A stretch of DNA of 64,000 bases. It comes from Ardenticatenaceae bacterium (lineage in GTDB: Bacteria > Chloroflexota > Anaerolineae > Promineifilales > Promineifilaceae). Below the pieces are notes generated by a model that saw only the letters and a list, made by a program, of their open reading frames with translations, was not told the origin of the DNA and searched no databases. The stretch covers positions 62,001 to 126,000 of the forward strand of contig JACKBV010000005.1 of the NCBI GenBank assembly GCA_020634315.1, read 5' to 3'. Made by a program: the position numbers and the translations under genes. This document shows positions 17,461 to 26,726 of the stretch, in pieces; positions within the stretch are counted from its first letter, which is position 1, and each line of letters begins with the position of its first letter.

Positions 17461-19683
17461 CTAATCAGCATTGATTTGCGCGTAATTTTTGAGCAGCCAT
17501 TCCTGGCTGTTAAAGAGCGGTTCGCCTTCAGGAACCTGAGTGGAGCGGGGGATGTAAGCGCCATCTCCTTGCAAGATGTAAGCTTTCGCCGTGTCGCGTA
17601 AATACACATCCAAAATGTTCGTCAAGATGTGCTGGCGCATTGTCTCTTGCTCAATGGGGAAGAGAATTTCGACGCGGCGGTCAATGTTGCGCGGCATCAG
17701 GTCGGCGCTGCCGACAAACATGGCGGGGTCGCCCTGGTTGTGGAAGTAGTAAACGCGGCTGTGTTCCAGGAAACGGCCGACTATGCTTATCACGCGAATA
17801 TTGTCGCTGACGCCGGGCAAGCCGGGGCGTAGGCAGCAAATGCCGCGAATGATCAGGTCAATTTGCACGCCTGCCTGCGATGCACGATAAAGCGCACTGA
17901 TCATTTCCGGGTCTACAACAGAGTTGCATTTGATGATGATGCGCCCCTCGCTGCCATGCGTAAGTTCCCGCTCAATGAGCTGCAAAATATGCTCACGCAG
18001 GTTAACCGGAGCCACCAGGAATTTGCGGTAGGTGCTTTGCTTGGAATAGCCGGTGAGGTAATTAAACAGTTCGGTTGCATCTGCGCCAAAATCTTCATGC
18101 TGCGCCATGAAGCCGATGTCTGTGTAGAGGCGGGCGGTGAGGGTGTTGTAATTACCGCTGCCCAAATGAATGTAACGATGCAGGCCATCTCGTTCGCGGC
18201 GCACAATCAGCGAGACTTTGCAATGTGTTTTCAGGCCAATTAATCCATAAACGACGTGGACACCCGCATTTTCTAGCTGGCGTGCCCATTCAATATTGCT
18301 TTCTTCGTCGAAGCGGGCTTTTAGTTCAACGAGGACGGTGACTTGTTTGCCGTTTTCGCGTGCTTTCATGAGGGCATGCACGATGGGGGGATTGGGGCCA
18401 ACACGGTAGAGGGTTTGTTTGATGGCGAGGACATCGGGGTCGGTAGCGGCCGTTTCCAGCAAATCAACCACCGGCGCAAAACTGTCATAAGGATGATGCA
18501 GCAGCAGCGGCTGGCGGCTCAGTGCCTTGAAAATATCGCTTTCCAGGCGCAGCGAAAGCGGGAGCCGCGGTTGGAACTGAACATCTTTCAAGTCGGGCCG
18601 CTCAAGGCGGTGCAGCTCCCACAAGCTGCTCAAGCCCAGCGGCGCATTGGTCGTGTAAACGTCGAAGGCGCCAATTTGCAGGTTTGTTGCCAGGAATTGG
18701 CGGATATGATCCGGGGCATTGGCATCCAGTTCCAGGCGCACCACCGAACCGAAATGGCGTTGGCGCAGGTTTTCTTCCATTGTCAGCAGCAAATCGTCGG
18801 CCTCTTCTTCCTGAATCTCCATGTCGGTGTTGCGCGTCACGCGAAACGGGTGGGCGGCGACAATTTCCATGCCGGGGAAGAGGCGATCCAGGTTGGCGGC
18901 GATGACCTGTTCCACCCAAACGAATTTTTGCACGGCGGGCGGCAGCAGTTCGTCCGGGTCAAGCGGCTTGAGGGGGACAAGGCGCGGCAAAATGGACGGG
19001 ACTTTGATGCGGGCGAAGCGGGTTTCGTCGGTGTCGGGGTCGCGCGTCATGACGGCCAGGTTGAGGCTGAGGTTGGAGATGTGTGGGAAGGGATGCGATG
19101 GATCGAAGGCCAGCGGTGTGAGAACGGGGAAAATCTCGCGCTCGAAATAGTCGCGCAGGCGTTGTTTGGGGCGCGGTTTCAAATCGTCGTAGTTGAGGAC
19201 ATGCACGCCCGCTTCTGCTAATTGGGGATGAAGTGTTTTTTTCCAGTAGTTGTTGGCTTCTGAGAAAAGTTGGGTGACGGTGCGATGGATGGCGACGAGT
19301 TGTTCGCGCGGCGTGAGGCCGTCGGGCGGGCTTTTTGTAATGCCCAGCATGACTTGCTGTTTGAGGCCGGAAACACGCACCATGAAAAATTCATCCATGT
19401 TGCTGTTGAAAATGGCGAGGAATTTGACTTGCTCTAGCAAAGGATGGGCGGCACTGCATTGATGAAGGACGCGCCGGTTGAATTCGATGTGGCTGAGTTC
19501 GCGGTTAATGTAGAGGCTCGGTTCTGTGAGGTCAAGAGGGGGCGGGGCTGATGGTTCTTGCGCCTGCCCATTGCTGGTGGGCGCGACTGCTGTGGTCACA
19601 TCGGTGACAGTGTCGTTGGTTTGTATGATTACGGCCGTTTCTTCCACTCTTTCTACGCCTTCACTTCCCATAACGTTACTCAC
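17461..19683 (-). CDS. ppk1: Polyphosphate kinase 1
   Basis: Reversibly transfers the ATP gamma phosphate to inorganic polyphosphate chains. Order: low-complexity N-terminus (1-50), the N domain (SLYINRELSHIEFNRRVL), the head domain, then two phospholipase-D-like C domains. GLKTHCKVSLIVRRE holds the His expected to be autophosphorylated. IIKCNSVVDPEMISALY and the RGICCLRPGLPG region match the family closely. 740 residues is usual. GTG 19683 sits directly on an AGGAA, so ATG 19671 is an equally good or better start. It is divergent from the CapA-like gene. Confidence 0.96.
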   Translation of the reverse strand: MSNVMGSEGVERVEETAVIIQTNDTVTDVTTAVAPTSNGQAQEPSAPPPLDLTEPSLYINRELSHIEFNRRVLHQCSAAHPLLEQVKFLAIFNSNMDEFFMVRVSGLKQQVMLGITKSPPDGLTPREQLVAIHRTVTQLFSEANNYWKKTLHPQLAEAGVHVLNYDDLKPRPKQRLRDYFEREIFPVLTPLAFDPSHPFPHISNLSLNLAVMTRDPDTDETRFARIKVPSILPRLVPLKPLDPDELLPPAVQKFVWVEQVIAANLDRLFPGMEIVAAHPFRVTRNTDMEIQEEEADDLLLTMEENLRQRHFGSVVRLELDANAPDHIRQFLATNLQIGAFDVYTTNAPLGLSSLWELHRLERPDLKDVQFQPRLPLSLRLESDIFKALSRQPLLLHHPYDSFAPVVDLLETAATDPDVLAIKQTLYRVGPNPPIVHALMKARENGKQVTVLVELKARFDEESNIEWARQLENAGVHVVYGLIGLKTHCKVSLIVRRERDGLHRYIHLGSGNYNTLTARLYTDIGFMAQHEDFGADATELFNYLTGYSKQSTYRKFLVAPVNLREHILQLIERELTHGSEGRIIIKCNSVVDPEMISALYRASQAGVQIDLIIRGICCLRPGLPGVSDNIRVISIVGRFLEHSRVYYFHNQGDPAMFVGSADLMPRNIDRRVEILFPIEQETMRQHILTNILDVYLRDTAKAYILQGDGAYIPRSTQVPEGEPLFNSQEWLLKNYAQINAD

Positions 19684-19785
19684 TTCCTGGCATAAACAGT
19701 TGGTTTTGTTTAACTTTATAAGGACTGGGCATTCTTGTCCAGTCCTATATCCCTACGCCCGAAAATTAATAACCGGATTCTATTG

Positions 19786-21525
19786 ATGACACAACCTTTG
19801 CGACACCGATTACTCCTTAATCTATATAGACTTCTCCGCGCTGCTTCTGGCAGATGGGCGGTCGGACTCCTCCTTGTTTTGGTGGCGATACCGGCTTGTG
19901 CTGGCGAAACGGAATTGGTAAGCCCAACGCCAACGGCCGTTTCCACCATCGTCCTGACCCTGCCACCCACGCCACCCATTACACCATCGCCCATAGCGGC
20001 GACGGCGACACCTGCGCCAACGCCCGCGCCGCGTTTCACAGTGGGAATAGAAACGGCCGTTCCCGCCGCCTTCCACAACACAGCCCAGGCTGTGACGCAC
20101 CCATATCCGCGCGATTTTGCCTGGGTTGCAGGAGATGGCGACGTGCAAATTACCCTGGATGCAGGCCAACCGCTTGGGCAATGGGTGTATGCTGTGGCGG
20201 CACCATTTGCTACAGTGACCGACACGATTGCGGCGACGGCGCTGCAATCGGCCTGGCTGACGGGGGAAGGGGCGTGGCAAGTTGTGGTGGATGAGGAAAC
20301 GGCCGTTCTCTTCACCCAACTTTGGGGCACACCACACACCGCCGTGCAAATTGTGCCAGCAGAGACATTGCTCGCGACCTTGTGGGAGAAACGGCCGTTC
20401 ACGGGCAGCGCCGCCGGGCAGCAGCCCGTGACATTACTGCCCTTTGAGCGCCTGTCGCCGCAGTTAAAAGTGCTGCGTTATGCCGATATGTCCCCGCTAG
20501 ACGCCGATTTTGACGCGGCGGCATATCCCTTGACGGTGATGGTGGGGGCGGTGGGCGAGGAAACGGCCGTTGCCGAATTTCTGCGCCTGTGGAACGGCCC
20601 GCTCACCAATCGCGATCCGGCCAAATTAACCACAGTCGCCATGACCGGCGTCACCGCCTTGGTGCGGGCGACCGCATTTCAAATGGAGCTAAATGGCATC
20701 TTGTACCCTGGCGAAGAAGTCGCCCCCATCCTGCAAATGGCCGACATCGCCCATGTTAGCAACGAAGTCGCCTTTGCCCCAAACTGCCCCTATCCCGATC
20801 CCCTCGGCGGCACATCCTTTTGTTCCCGCGACAGCTACTTCGCTTTGCTCGAATCCGTTGGCGTAGACGTTGTGGAATTGACCGGCAATCATGTCAATGA
20901 TTGGGGGCAAGAGAACCTACAGCACACGCTGGATTTATATGATGCGGCCGGTTGGGCTTATTTTGGCGGCGGCCGCGATACGCAAGATGCGCAGCAGGCG
21001 GCGCTCTTTACCGATCATGGCAACCAGATCGCCTTTGTCGGCTGCAACCCGGTTGGCCCGGTTTATGCCTGGGCAACGGCCGTTCATGCCGGATCACGCC
21101 CCTGCGACGAAAGTTTTTACACGCAAATCGAGACATTGGCCGCGCAAGGGTATGTGGTCATCGCCACCCTGCAATATGATGAGCTGTATGATTATCGCCC
21201 TTCGGCCCAACAGCGCCTGGATTTTGAACGGGTAGCGGCGGCGGGCGCAACGGCCGTTTCCGGCAGTCAGGGGCATCATGCACAGGGATTCGCCTTTTAC
21301 GGCGACAGCTTCATCCATTATGGCCTGGGCAACCTCTTTTTCGACCAGATGGATCAACTCGGCACACGGCAAACATTTGTCGACACCTATGTCATTTACG
21401 AAGGGCGGCTGCTCAGCGTCAACCTGTGGACAGGGCTGATTGAGAATTATGCGCGGCCCCGCGTCATGACGGCGGGCGAACGGGAAGGGGCGTTAACGGC
21501 CGTATTCCAGGCCAGCGATTGGTAG
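19786..21525 (+). CDS. CapA-family (PGA_cap metallophosphatase-like) lipoprotein
   Basis: An exported protein with a C-terminal CapA domain, related to the poly-gamma-glutamate capsule protein CapA and the calcineurin-like fold. ATG 19786 gives an N-terminal hydrophobic segment LLLVLVAIPAC, a probable lipobox with Cys near residue 39, followed by a Thr/Pro-rich spacer. The CapA domain (about 300-560) shows ADIAHVSNEVAF, ELTGNHVNDWG and SGSQGHHAQGFAFYG, the metal-binding Asn/His positions. The middle region is unassigned. An upstream in-frame start (19735) would extend it by 17 unlikely residues. Role probably in the cell envelope; substrate unknown. Confidence 0.87.
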   Translation: MTQPLRHRLLLNLYRLLRAASGRWAVGLLLVLVAIPACAGETELVSPTPTAVSTIVLTLPPTPPITPSPIAATATPAPTPAPRFTVGIETAVPAAFHNTAQAVTHPYPRDFAWVAGDGDVQITLDAGQPLGQWVYAVAAPFATVTDTIAATALQSAWLTGEGAWQVVVDEETAVLFTQLWGTPHTAVQIVPAETLLATLWEKRPFTGSAAGQQPVTLLPFERLSPQLKVLRYADMSPLDADFDAAAYPLTVMVGAVGEETAVAEFLRLWNGPLTNRDPAKLTTVAMTGVTALVRATAFQMELNGILYPGEEVAPILQMADIAHVSNEVAFAPNCPYPDPLGGTSFCSRDSYFALLESVGVDVVELTGNHVNDWGQENLQHTLDLYDAAGWAYFGGGRDTQDAQQAALFTDHGNQIAFVGCNPVGPVYAWATAVHAGSRPCDESFYTQIETLAAQGYVVIATLQYDELYDYRPSAQQRLDFERVAAAGATAVSGSQGHHAQGFAFYGDSFIHYGLGNLFFDQMDQLGTRQTFVDTYVIYEGRLLSVNLWTGLIENYARPRVMTAGEREGALTAVFQASDW

Positions 21526-21580
21526 CATACCATCCGCGGCAATCCTTCCCCGTCAAGAACGGTCAATCATTAGCTGCTAC

Positions 21581-21853
21581 CAGCTCCTGAACCGTTGCTA
21601 CCAGCTCCTGAACCGTTGCTACCAGCTCCTGAATCGTTGCTACCAGCTCCTGAACCGTTGCTACCAGCTCCTGAACCGTTGCTACCAGCTCCTGAATCGT
21701 TGCTACCCGCTTCTGAACCACTGCTACCCGCTTCTGAACCGTTGCTACCCGCTTCTGAACCACTGCTACCCGCTTCTGAACCGTTGCTACCCGCTTCTGA
21801 ACCGTTGCTACCCGCTTCTGAACCGTTGCTACCCGCTTCTGAACCACTGCTAC
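21581..21853. repeat. 21-bp minisatellite, 13 units, open in three frames
   Basis: Thirteen 21-bp units in two blocks: seven upstream (- strand reading) of type VATVQKR and six of type VATVQEL. Three frames stay open across it. On the - strand one encodes VATVQKR/VATVQEL heptads (104-residue ORF from 21877) and one GSNGSEA-type repeats; on the + strand one reads LLPAPEP/LLPASEP. Variant sites include several that are synonymous only in the + frame. No clear ribosome site or ATG supports any of these as a gene. It is not CRISPR: repeats are head-to-tail with no spacers. Confidence 0.85.
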
Positions 21854-22065
21854 CCGCATCCAAGCGCCTGCGCTCATTTTGCCAATAGCCGTGCCCCATG
21901 CTCCTATGGTATAATCAGGTCAGTTGCGAACAAGGTAGTGTTTGTTGAGCGGGGTTAAGAACAACAGGATCATCAAATTTTCCCTAATTTTGACTCATCC
22001 AATCCCATAACCCTGCCAAACAAACCTCTCTAACATGTATAGGAAGGAAACAAGCGAGTTAAGCC
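21854..22065. other. Intergenic stretch after the minisatellite
   Basis: No RNA gene or hairpin stands out. It contains a TATAAT (21910-21915, + strand) without a convincing -35, and AGGAAGG about 17 bases before the next ATG. Confidence 0.5.
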
Positions 22066-22305
22066 ATGATACGGGTGGAGAATTTCGAAGCAGGATCCAT
22101 TGACAAACGCTGGCAAACAGTCGTTCACCTGGTTGCCTTGCTCTTAACCTTGCCGCTGGCTGTCGGCACAAATCATCTATTTTGGTGGATATGCACCGGT
22201 TTTAACGTATGGGTCGCCTTATGCTGGCTGTTATATTTAGCCAGCCTTGGCCTGGAACAAGAAGAGCCAGCGCCAACCCATTCGTCATTCACCAAAAAAC
22301 CTTAA
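22066..22305 (+). CDS. Small two-helix membrane protein
   Basis: 79 residues with two likely transmembrane helices (about 20-36, VVHLVALLLTLPLAVG, and 42-63, FWWICTGFNVWVALCWLLYL) and a short polar C-terminus. Family not recognised. The ribosome site is weak (AGGAAGG is far upstream). The stop codon overlaps the stop of the convergent membrane gene. It is called a gene because of its clear membrane topology and placement in an otherwise empty region, with moderate confidence only. Confidence 0.5.
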   Translation: MIRVENFEAGSIDKRWQTVVHLVALLLTLPLAVGTNHLFWWICTGFNVWVALCWLLYLASLGLEQEEPAPTHSSFTKKP

Positions 22306-22934
22306 CGAACGGCAACCGCCTTGCCAATTGCACTGCCAAGCGCACCCATAGCCGCGCCCATACTGGCCCAAAACAAAGTGGAGCAAATAACGCCCACAGC
22401 AATGCTTATACTCCACATCGCCACCATCTGCGTGGCAAATCCCGGAGGCAGCGCCGTGCCACTTTGCTGGCTCAAAGACGCAAACAAAGTGCTCATCTCC
22501 CGCCAGATGGGGCCGGCTATCACCATGCTCAGCAGACTGCCCAATAATGTGCCCACCGTATAAGCCAAAGCACCAGCCGCCGCCCCTCCTTTTATCGGAG
22601 CCTCCAGCAGCGACTCCTGGCGATGATGCAATATCGCATAAATAGCGCCCGTTCCCATTCCCGCTCCCACCCATATCAGGCAAGACCCCAATCCCGCCAA
22701 CGCGCTGAAAACAGCAAAATTCTGGCTGGAAATGCCAAACATATATTCAATGGGATCAGCCGCCAGTTCAACAGGCGGCGTGGGACTGTTCAAAACTGCT
22801 GCATCAAACATACCCGAATCAAGCATATGCTGTGTAATACGATAAGTAAAAACACCAGAAACAGTGTAATAAATAATGAGAAGGAGAATGCCAAACATGG
22901 CTGCGCCCAATAAGGGCTGTGTTTTAATTTTCAT
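22302..22934 (-). CDS. Multi-pass membrane protein of unknown function
   Basis: 210 residues with about four predicted transmembrane helices: about 8-30 (AMFGILLLIIYYTVSGVF), 73-100 (Gly-rich SALAGLGSCLIWVGAGMGTG), 118-140 and 170-205. Gly/Ala-rich small-residue motifs suggest tight helix packing. The segment between helices 1 and 2 is extracytoplasmic if the N-terminus is inside. No family recognised. It overlaps the converging 79-residue gene by a few bases at the stop codons and lies 25 bp downstream of the AOR gene's stop in the reverse direction, so it may be cotranscribed with AOR. Confidence 0.75.
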   Translation of the reverse strand: MKIKTQPLLGAAMFGILLLIIYYTVSGVFTYRITQHMLDSGMFDAAVLNSPTPPVELAADPIEYMFGISSQNFAVFSALAGLGSCLIWVGAGMGTGAIYAILHHRQESLLEAPIKGGAAAGALAYTVGTLLGSLLSMVIAGPIWREMSTLFASLSQQSGTALPPGFATQMVAMWSISIAVGVICSTLFWASMGAAMGALGSAIGKAVAVR

Positions 22935-22959
22935 CGGTATGCGGTTCCCAATATCATGT

Positions 22960-24909
22960 TTACAAATTCAGCTCATCTGCCACCCAGGCCAGCCCAAGTG
23001 CTGTTAAAGTATCCCGCGTCGGTGTCCCTTTGCTCACATCCCAACCCGCTTGCCCAAAATACATATCCAGCCCGGCAGACAGTTCCGCTTCACTCAAAAC
23101 AATGCCATCAGAACGGCCGCCTGTCAGCGCCTGCTTGAATAATTTTTGGGGCAACGTGTCATCGGCGCGGGTTAGCCCTTCGCGGGCATTAAAGGCACGC
23201 ATCAGGTTGACGCGCCGCTGCCCAATACGCTGAATCTCGGCGACATCGACATCCCAACCGGTAGCGGCCGTCAGCAAGTCAGCCATATCTTGCGGCTCGC
23301 CATACAACTGCCAGCTTGCACCATAAACAAAATTGCACAACCCCAAAGTATCTTTTGCGCTGATGTTGTATTGAGTTTGCAGGGCAAATTCTACTTTCTC
23401 TTCATTGAGAACATTTGTCGGTTGGGGGCGTGTCAGGCCAATTTGCGCCAGCCCTTTACCGTACCGCTTTTCATAGGGCTTGGGATGATACATCGGGTCG
23501 TGTTCTGATGATTCGTGATCCGCGCCAAAGGGGTTAACGGCATAAATGAGGCCAAGGCTGCGCTTGACGTGCGGCATGTGTGCGGGCAATTCTTGTCCCT
23601 TGACAGTGAGCAGATAATCGTGCCCTTTCTCCAGTAAATCGGCGGCTTTGGCAGAGCCTTCCGCCAGGTAATGGCCGAATCCTTCCCGTTTCAAGGTTTT
23701 TTGCAGCATCGCGATCATCGCTTCCGCATTGCCAAAGCGCAAATCAATGCCATCCGTGTCTTCTAGCGTGAAGATACCATTCTCGAAACATTCCATAGCC
23801 CACGAGATGGTTGCGCCGCAGGAAATGGTATCTGCGCCATATTCGTTGCAAAGTTGGTTGGCATAGGTAACGGCGTGCAGGTCATCGACGCCGCAGTAGG
23901 AGCCGAAGGTTGCCAGGGTTTCGTATTCTGGCCCGCCATATTCGGGAATAAGGGGATTGTTGAGCCATTCAGATTCGACGACACGTTTGCAGCGCACGAT
24001 GCAGGCGTAGCAGGTGTCGCGCCCTTGTTTGTCTTGCTGGCCGTCGGCTGCGCCGCGCAGCAGCTCGTCATAGAGGCGTTCCCCACTGATTTTTTCGGCT
24101 TGCTCCATTTCCATGTAGCCGCTGCTCCAGTTGTTGGTGGGCAAACCGCCGCCGTTGTTGTTCGCCATGACGGTGTTGGCTGTGCCGTAACGGCCGAAAC
24201 TGGCAGACGTGGTTGGATACGCTTGTGCCCCTTTTTTGGCGAGCGTGGCAACGGCCGTTTTGTCTGCCGGAATCACCTTATTTGTGCCACGCACGGCAAT
24301 CGCCTTCAACTTCTTGCTGCCCATCACCGTGCCGACGCCAGTGCGCCCCCAGGCGCGGTTGCTCATATTCATGATGGCGGCAAAGTTTGACAGCTTTTCT
24401 CCGGCTGGCCCGATTTGGGCGATTTCCACCTGTTTGTCGCCTAACTCTTCTTTGAGTAAGTTGTCCACGTCTAGCGTGGTTTTGCCCCAGAGATGGCTGG
24501 CGTCGCGCAGTTCGGCCTTTCCATTGTGTATCCACAGATAAACAGGTGTGTCTGATGCGCCACGAATGACGATGGCGTCAAAACCGGCGAATTTCAGTTC
24601 GGCCGGCCAAAAGCCGCCAGCCTGACTGTCGGCTATGCCGCCGCTGCTCGGCGATTTGCAGGTGGCGGTGGCCCGACTTTGCCCGCTGATGGGCAAGCCG
24701 GTGGGCGCACTGCACGCCAGTGTCAAGGTGTTGTCTGGCCCTAATGGATTAGCCCCTTTGGGCGTGAACTGCCACAAATAGTAAAGGCCGAGCAGGCTGC
24801 CGCCAGGGTATTGGCGGTAAAATGTTTCGTCTGGCTCTTCAATGTTGATTGCGTGGTGGGTGAGGTCAACGTGCAGAATCTTGCCGGTAAAGCCGTATAA
24901 TTTAGTCAC
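22960..24909 (-). CDS. aor: Aldehyde:ferredoxin oxidoreductase (tungsten/molybdenum bis-pterin enzyme)
   Basis: Oxidises aldehydes to acids with ferredoxin as electron acceptor. GTG 24909 is chosen as start: AAGGAG lies 7 bases upstream and the protein then begins MTKLYGFTGKILHVDL, as in the family. A longer in-frame ORF to 24990 adds 27 unlikely residues. The Fe-S ligands appear as CYACIVRC near residue 300 plus the later GLCNF Cys. N-terminal NIEEPDETFYRQYPGG and GRTGVGTVMGSKKLKAI are pterin-region signatures. 649 residues is a little above the archaeal form. No adjacent MoaD-like gene. The enzyme implies low-potential ferredoxin chemistry. Confidence 0.93.
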   Translation of the reverse strand: MTKLYGFTGKILHVDLTHHAINIEEPDETFYRQYPGGSLLGLYYLWQFTPKGANPLGPDNTLTLACSAPTGLPISGQSRATATCKSPSSGGIADSQAGGFWPAELKFAGFDAIVIRGASDTPVYLWIHNGKAELRDASHLWGKTTLDVDNLLKEELGDKQVEIAQIGPAGEKLSNFAAIMNMSNRAWGRTGVGTVMGSKKLKAIAVRGTNKVIPADKTAVATLAKKGAQAYPTTSASFGRYGTANTVMANNNGGGLPTNNWSSGYMEMEQAEKISGERLYDELLRGAADGQQDKQGRDTCYACIVRCKRVVESEWLNNPLIPEYGGPEYETLATFGSYCGVDDLHAVTYANQLCNEYGADTISCGATISWAMECFENGIFTLEDTDGIDLRFGNAEAMIAMLQKTLKREGFGHYLAEGSAKAADLLEKGHDYLLTVKGQELPAHMPHVKRSLGLIYAVNPFGADHESSEHDPMYHPKPYEKRYGKGLAQIGLTRPQPTNVLNEEKVEFALQTQYNISAKDTLGLCNFVYGASWQLYGEPQDMADLLTAATGWDVDVAEIQRIGQRRVNLMRAFNAREGLTRADDTLPQKLFKQALTGGRSDGIVLSEAELSAGLDMYFGQAGWDVSKGTPTRDTLTALGLAWVADELNL

Positions 24910-25077
24910 AGTCAATCTCCTTGTGGGAATGTGTGGGTATTGTAGCTGATGTGATACGGCCGTTCCACTTGCCAAAGTTGCTGTCAACAACCATTAACTT
25001 TTGCGCTTCGTCAGAGAGCTGGAACGGCCGACTAAAAGAGGCTTTATTGCGGTTTTGTTGCTGCTGGCGCGTCAATC

Positions 25078-25683
25078 TTATGGAGCCAGGTACCCCTTCT
25101 CGACGGCATCATCAATCAGGTTGAGAGCATAATCCCACAAGGTGCTGGAGCCTTTGTCCATATGCCCCGCCATTTGGATGACGCGGTCACGCGTGACATT
25201 GTTTTCGCGCCATGCTTTGCCCTGGTTGTCATAGTTGTGCAGCAGCGGGATGAAGCGGTCGAGGGCGTTGGCAAAATGGGAATCGGCCGTTTCCCGTCCT
25301 TCAAATTCTTGCCACAAAGCAATCAATTCATCTCGCTGGGCGGCTGGCAGCAGACCAAAAATGCGTGCGGCCGCTTGTTGTTCGCGCTCCGCTTTGCTGG
25401 CATTGCCGGTCTGGTCATACAAAAACGTGTCTCCGGCATCAATTTCCACAATGTCATGGATGAGCACCATTTTGACGACATGGCCGACATCTATCGCTTC
25501 ATTGGCGTGTTCGGCCAGGGTCAATGCCATCAGGGCCAGATGCCAGCTGTGTTCGGCGCTGTTCTCGGCGCGGGAGCCGTCCAGCAAAAATGAGCGGCGC
25601 AGCACGCCTTTGAGCTTGTCTATCTCGCGGACGAATTCAAGTTGTTGGGTGAGTTGGTTCATAATTTTTAGTGTGTAAGCCAT
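25078..25683 (-). CDS. HD-domain phosphohydrolase (YfbR/HDDC2-like)
   Basis: A 5'-deoxyribonucleotidase-type HD hydrolase. Metal ligands are visible in AENSAEHSWHLALMAL (His), LIHDIVEIDAGDTF (His-Asp) and the later conserved Asp near DRFIPLLHNYDNQG. The 201-residue length fits YfbR/HDDC2. An internal ATG at 25662 (MNQLTQQLEF) is also a possible start, and neither start has a clear ribosome site. It probably removes 5' phosphate from dNMPs or similar nucleotides. It stands with the glycosyltransferase on the same strand, 9 bp apart, so the two may share a transcript. Confidence 0.88.
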   Translation of the reverse strand: MAYTLKIMNQLTQQLEFVREIDKLKGVLRRSFLLDGSRAENSAEHSWHLALMALTLAEHANEAIDVGHVVKMVLIHDIVEIDAGDTFLYDQTGNASKAEREQQAAARIFGLLPAAQRDELIALWQEFEGRETADSHFANALDRFIPLLHNYDNQGKAWRENNVTRDRVIQMAGHMDKGSSTLWDYALNLIDDAVEKGYLAP

Positions 25684-25692
25684 AAGCGATGG

Positions 25693-26658
25693 CTACGATT
25701 CGCGGTTCGCGTTTTTTTGTTGCAATTCTAGTTTCTTCAGACGATAGAGCGTTTCCTGCGTCAACTGTCGATGCTTGTTAATGATGTCGGCGAGAACGCC
25801 GAGCATGAGGATGAGTACGCCGACGATGAAAAGCCCGGTGCCAATGGTCAGCGATTGCAGCAAGCCCGTATAGCCACCTTCACTCAGGTAAATGAGCAGG
25901 AAACGGAGCCACGTTCCCAGCCCTACCAGCAGGAAAGGCAGCGCCAGATAGGTGAAGGTGCGGAGTGGCTCATAGAAGGCATAAAGACGGACAATGGTGC
26001 CACCCTGCGCTTTGATGAAGTGCCACATGTTGCGTTGCAGGCGAGACGGCCGTTTCGTCTCATTCGTTATAATCGGCACACTGTGCAGCGTCAATCCTAG
26101 CTTGCCTGCCTGGATAATCGTCTCCAGCGTGTAGCTAAAGCGCGTCAGAATGGTCAGGCGCAGCGCGGCCTCTTGCGAATAAGCGCGGAAACCGCTGGGC
26201 GCATCGGGCACATTTGTGCCGCTGACCGTGCGTACCGTCCAACTGCCCAATAGCTGCAACAGCTTTTTCAACGGGGAAAAATGCTCAATATTTGTCACTT
26301 GCCGGTTGGCAATAACAATATCTGCTGTGCCGCGCACAATAGGCGCCACCAAATCGGCAATGTAGTGCCCTGGATATTGATTGTCGGCATCCGTATTGAC
26401 AATGATGTCTGCCCCGCGCTGCAAAGAGGCATCTAGTCCGGTCTGAAAAGCTTTGGCCAACCCTAAATTTTGCGGATGGCGCACAATATGGGTCACGCCG
26501 CACGCTTGCGCGACGGCTACGGTGTCGTCACGGCTGCCATCATCGACGATCAGCGTTTCAATGCAATCAATGCCGGGAATCGCCTGCGGCAAATCGGCCA
26601 ACGTCTCTGGCAGCGTGTCCGCTTCGTTATAGCATGGAATTTGAATGATGAGTTTCAC
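25693..26658 (-). CDS. Family 2 glycosyltransferase, polyprenyl-phosphate sugar transferase type
   Basis: A membrane-anchored GT2 enzyme like dolichyl/undecaprenyl-phosphate sugar transferases. The start GTG 26658 gives the usual opening MKLIIQIPCYNEADTLPETL; a longer in-frame ORF to 26712 lacks support. The nucleotide-sugar motif is LIVDDGSRDDT and the metal motif NTDADNQYPG. Two C-terminal transmembrane helices (about 235-290) follow, then a charged tail with RLKKLELQQKN. It probably loads a sugar onto a lipid carrier for envelope glycan assembly. The sugar is unknown. Confidence 0.87.
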   Translation of the reverse strand: MKLIIQIPCYNEADTLPETLADLPQAIPGIDCIETLIVDDGSRDDTVAVAQACGVTHIVRHPQNLGLAKAFQTGLDASLQRGADIIVNTDADNQYPGHYIADLVAPIVRGTADIVIANRQVTNIEHFSPLKKLLQLLGSWTVRTVSGTNVPDAPSGFRAYSQEAALRLTILTRFSYTLETIIQAGKLGLTLHSVPIITNETKRPSRLQRNMWHFIKAQGGTIVRLYAFYEPLRTFTYLALPFLLVGLGTWLRFLLIYLSEGGYTGLLQSLTIGTGLFIVGVLILMLGVLADIINKHRQLTQETLYRLKKLELQQKNANRES

Positions 26659-26726
26659 GAGAAAGGATTGTAGTGTGCAGGGGGGGATGTGGGCAAGTAT
26701 CCTGCATGGCATATTGGCCCGACTGC

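Noticed and set aside
18343..19221. 292-residue + ORF antisense to ppk1
   Set aside because: Polyphosphate kinase motifs are intact on the - strand; the antisense reading lacks any motif.
21581..21853. CRISPR array
   Set aside because: The 21-bp repeats are contiguous with no spacers and no cas genes are nearby.
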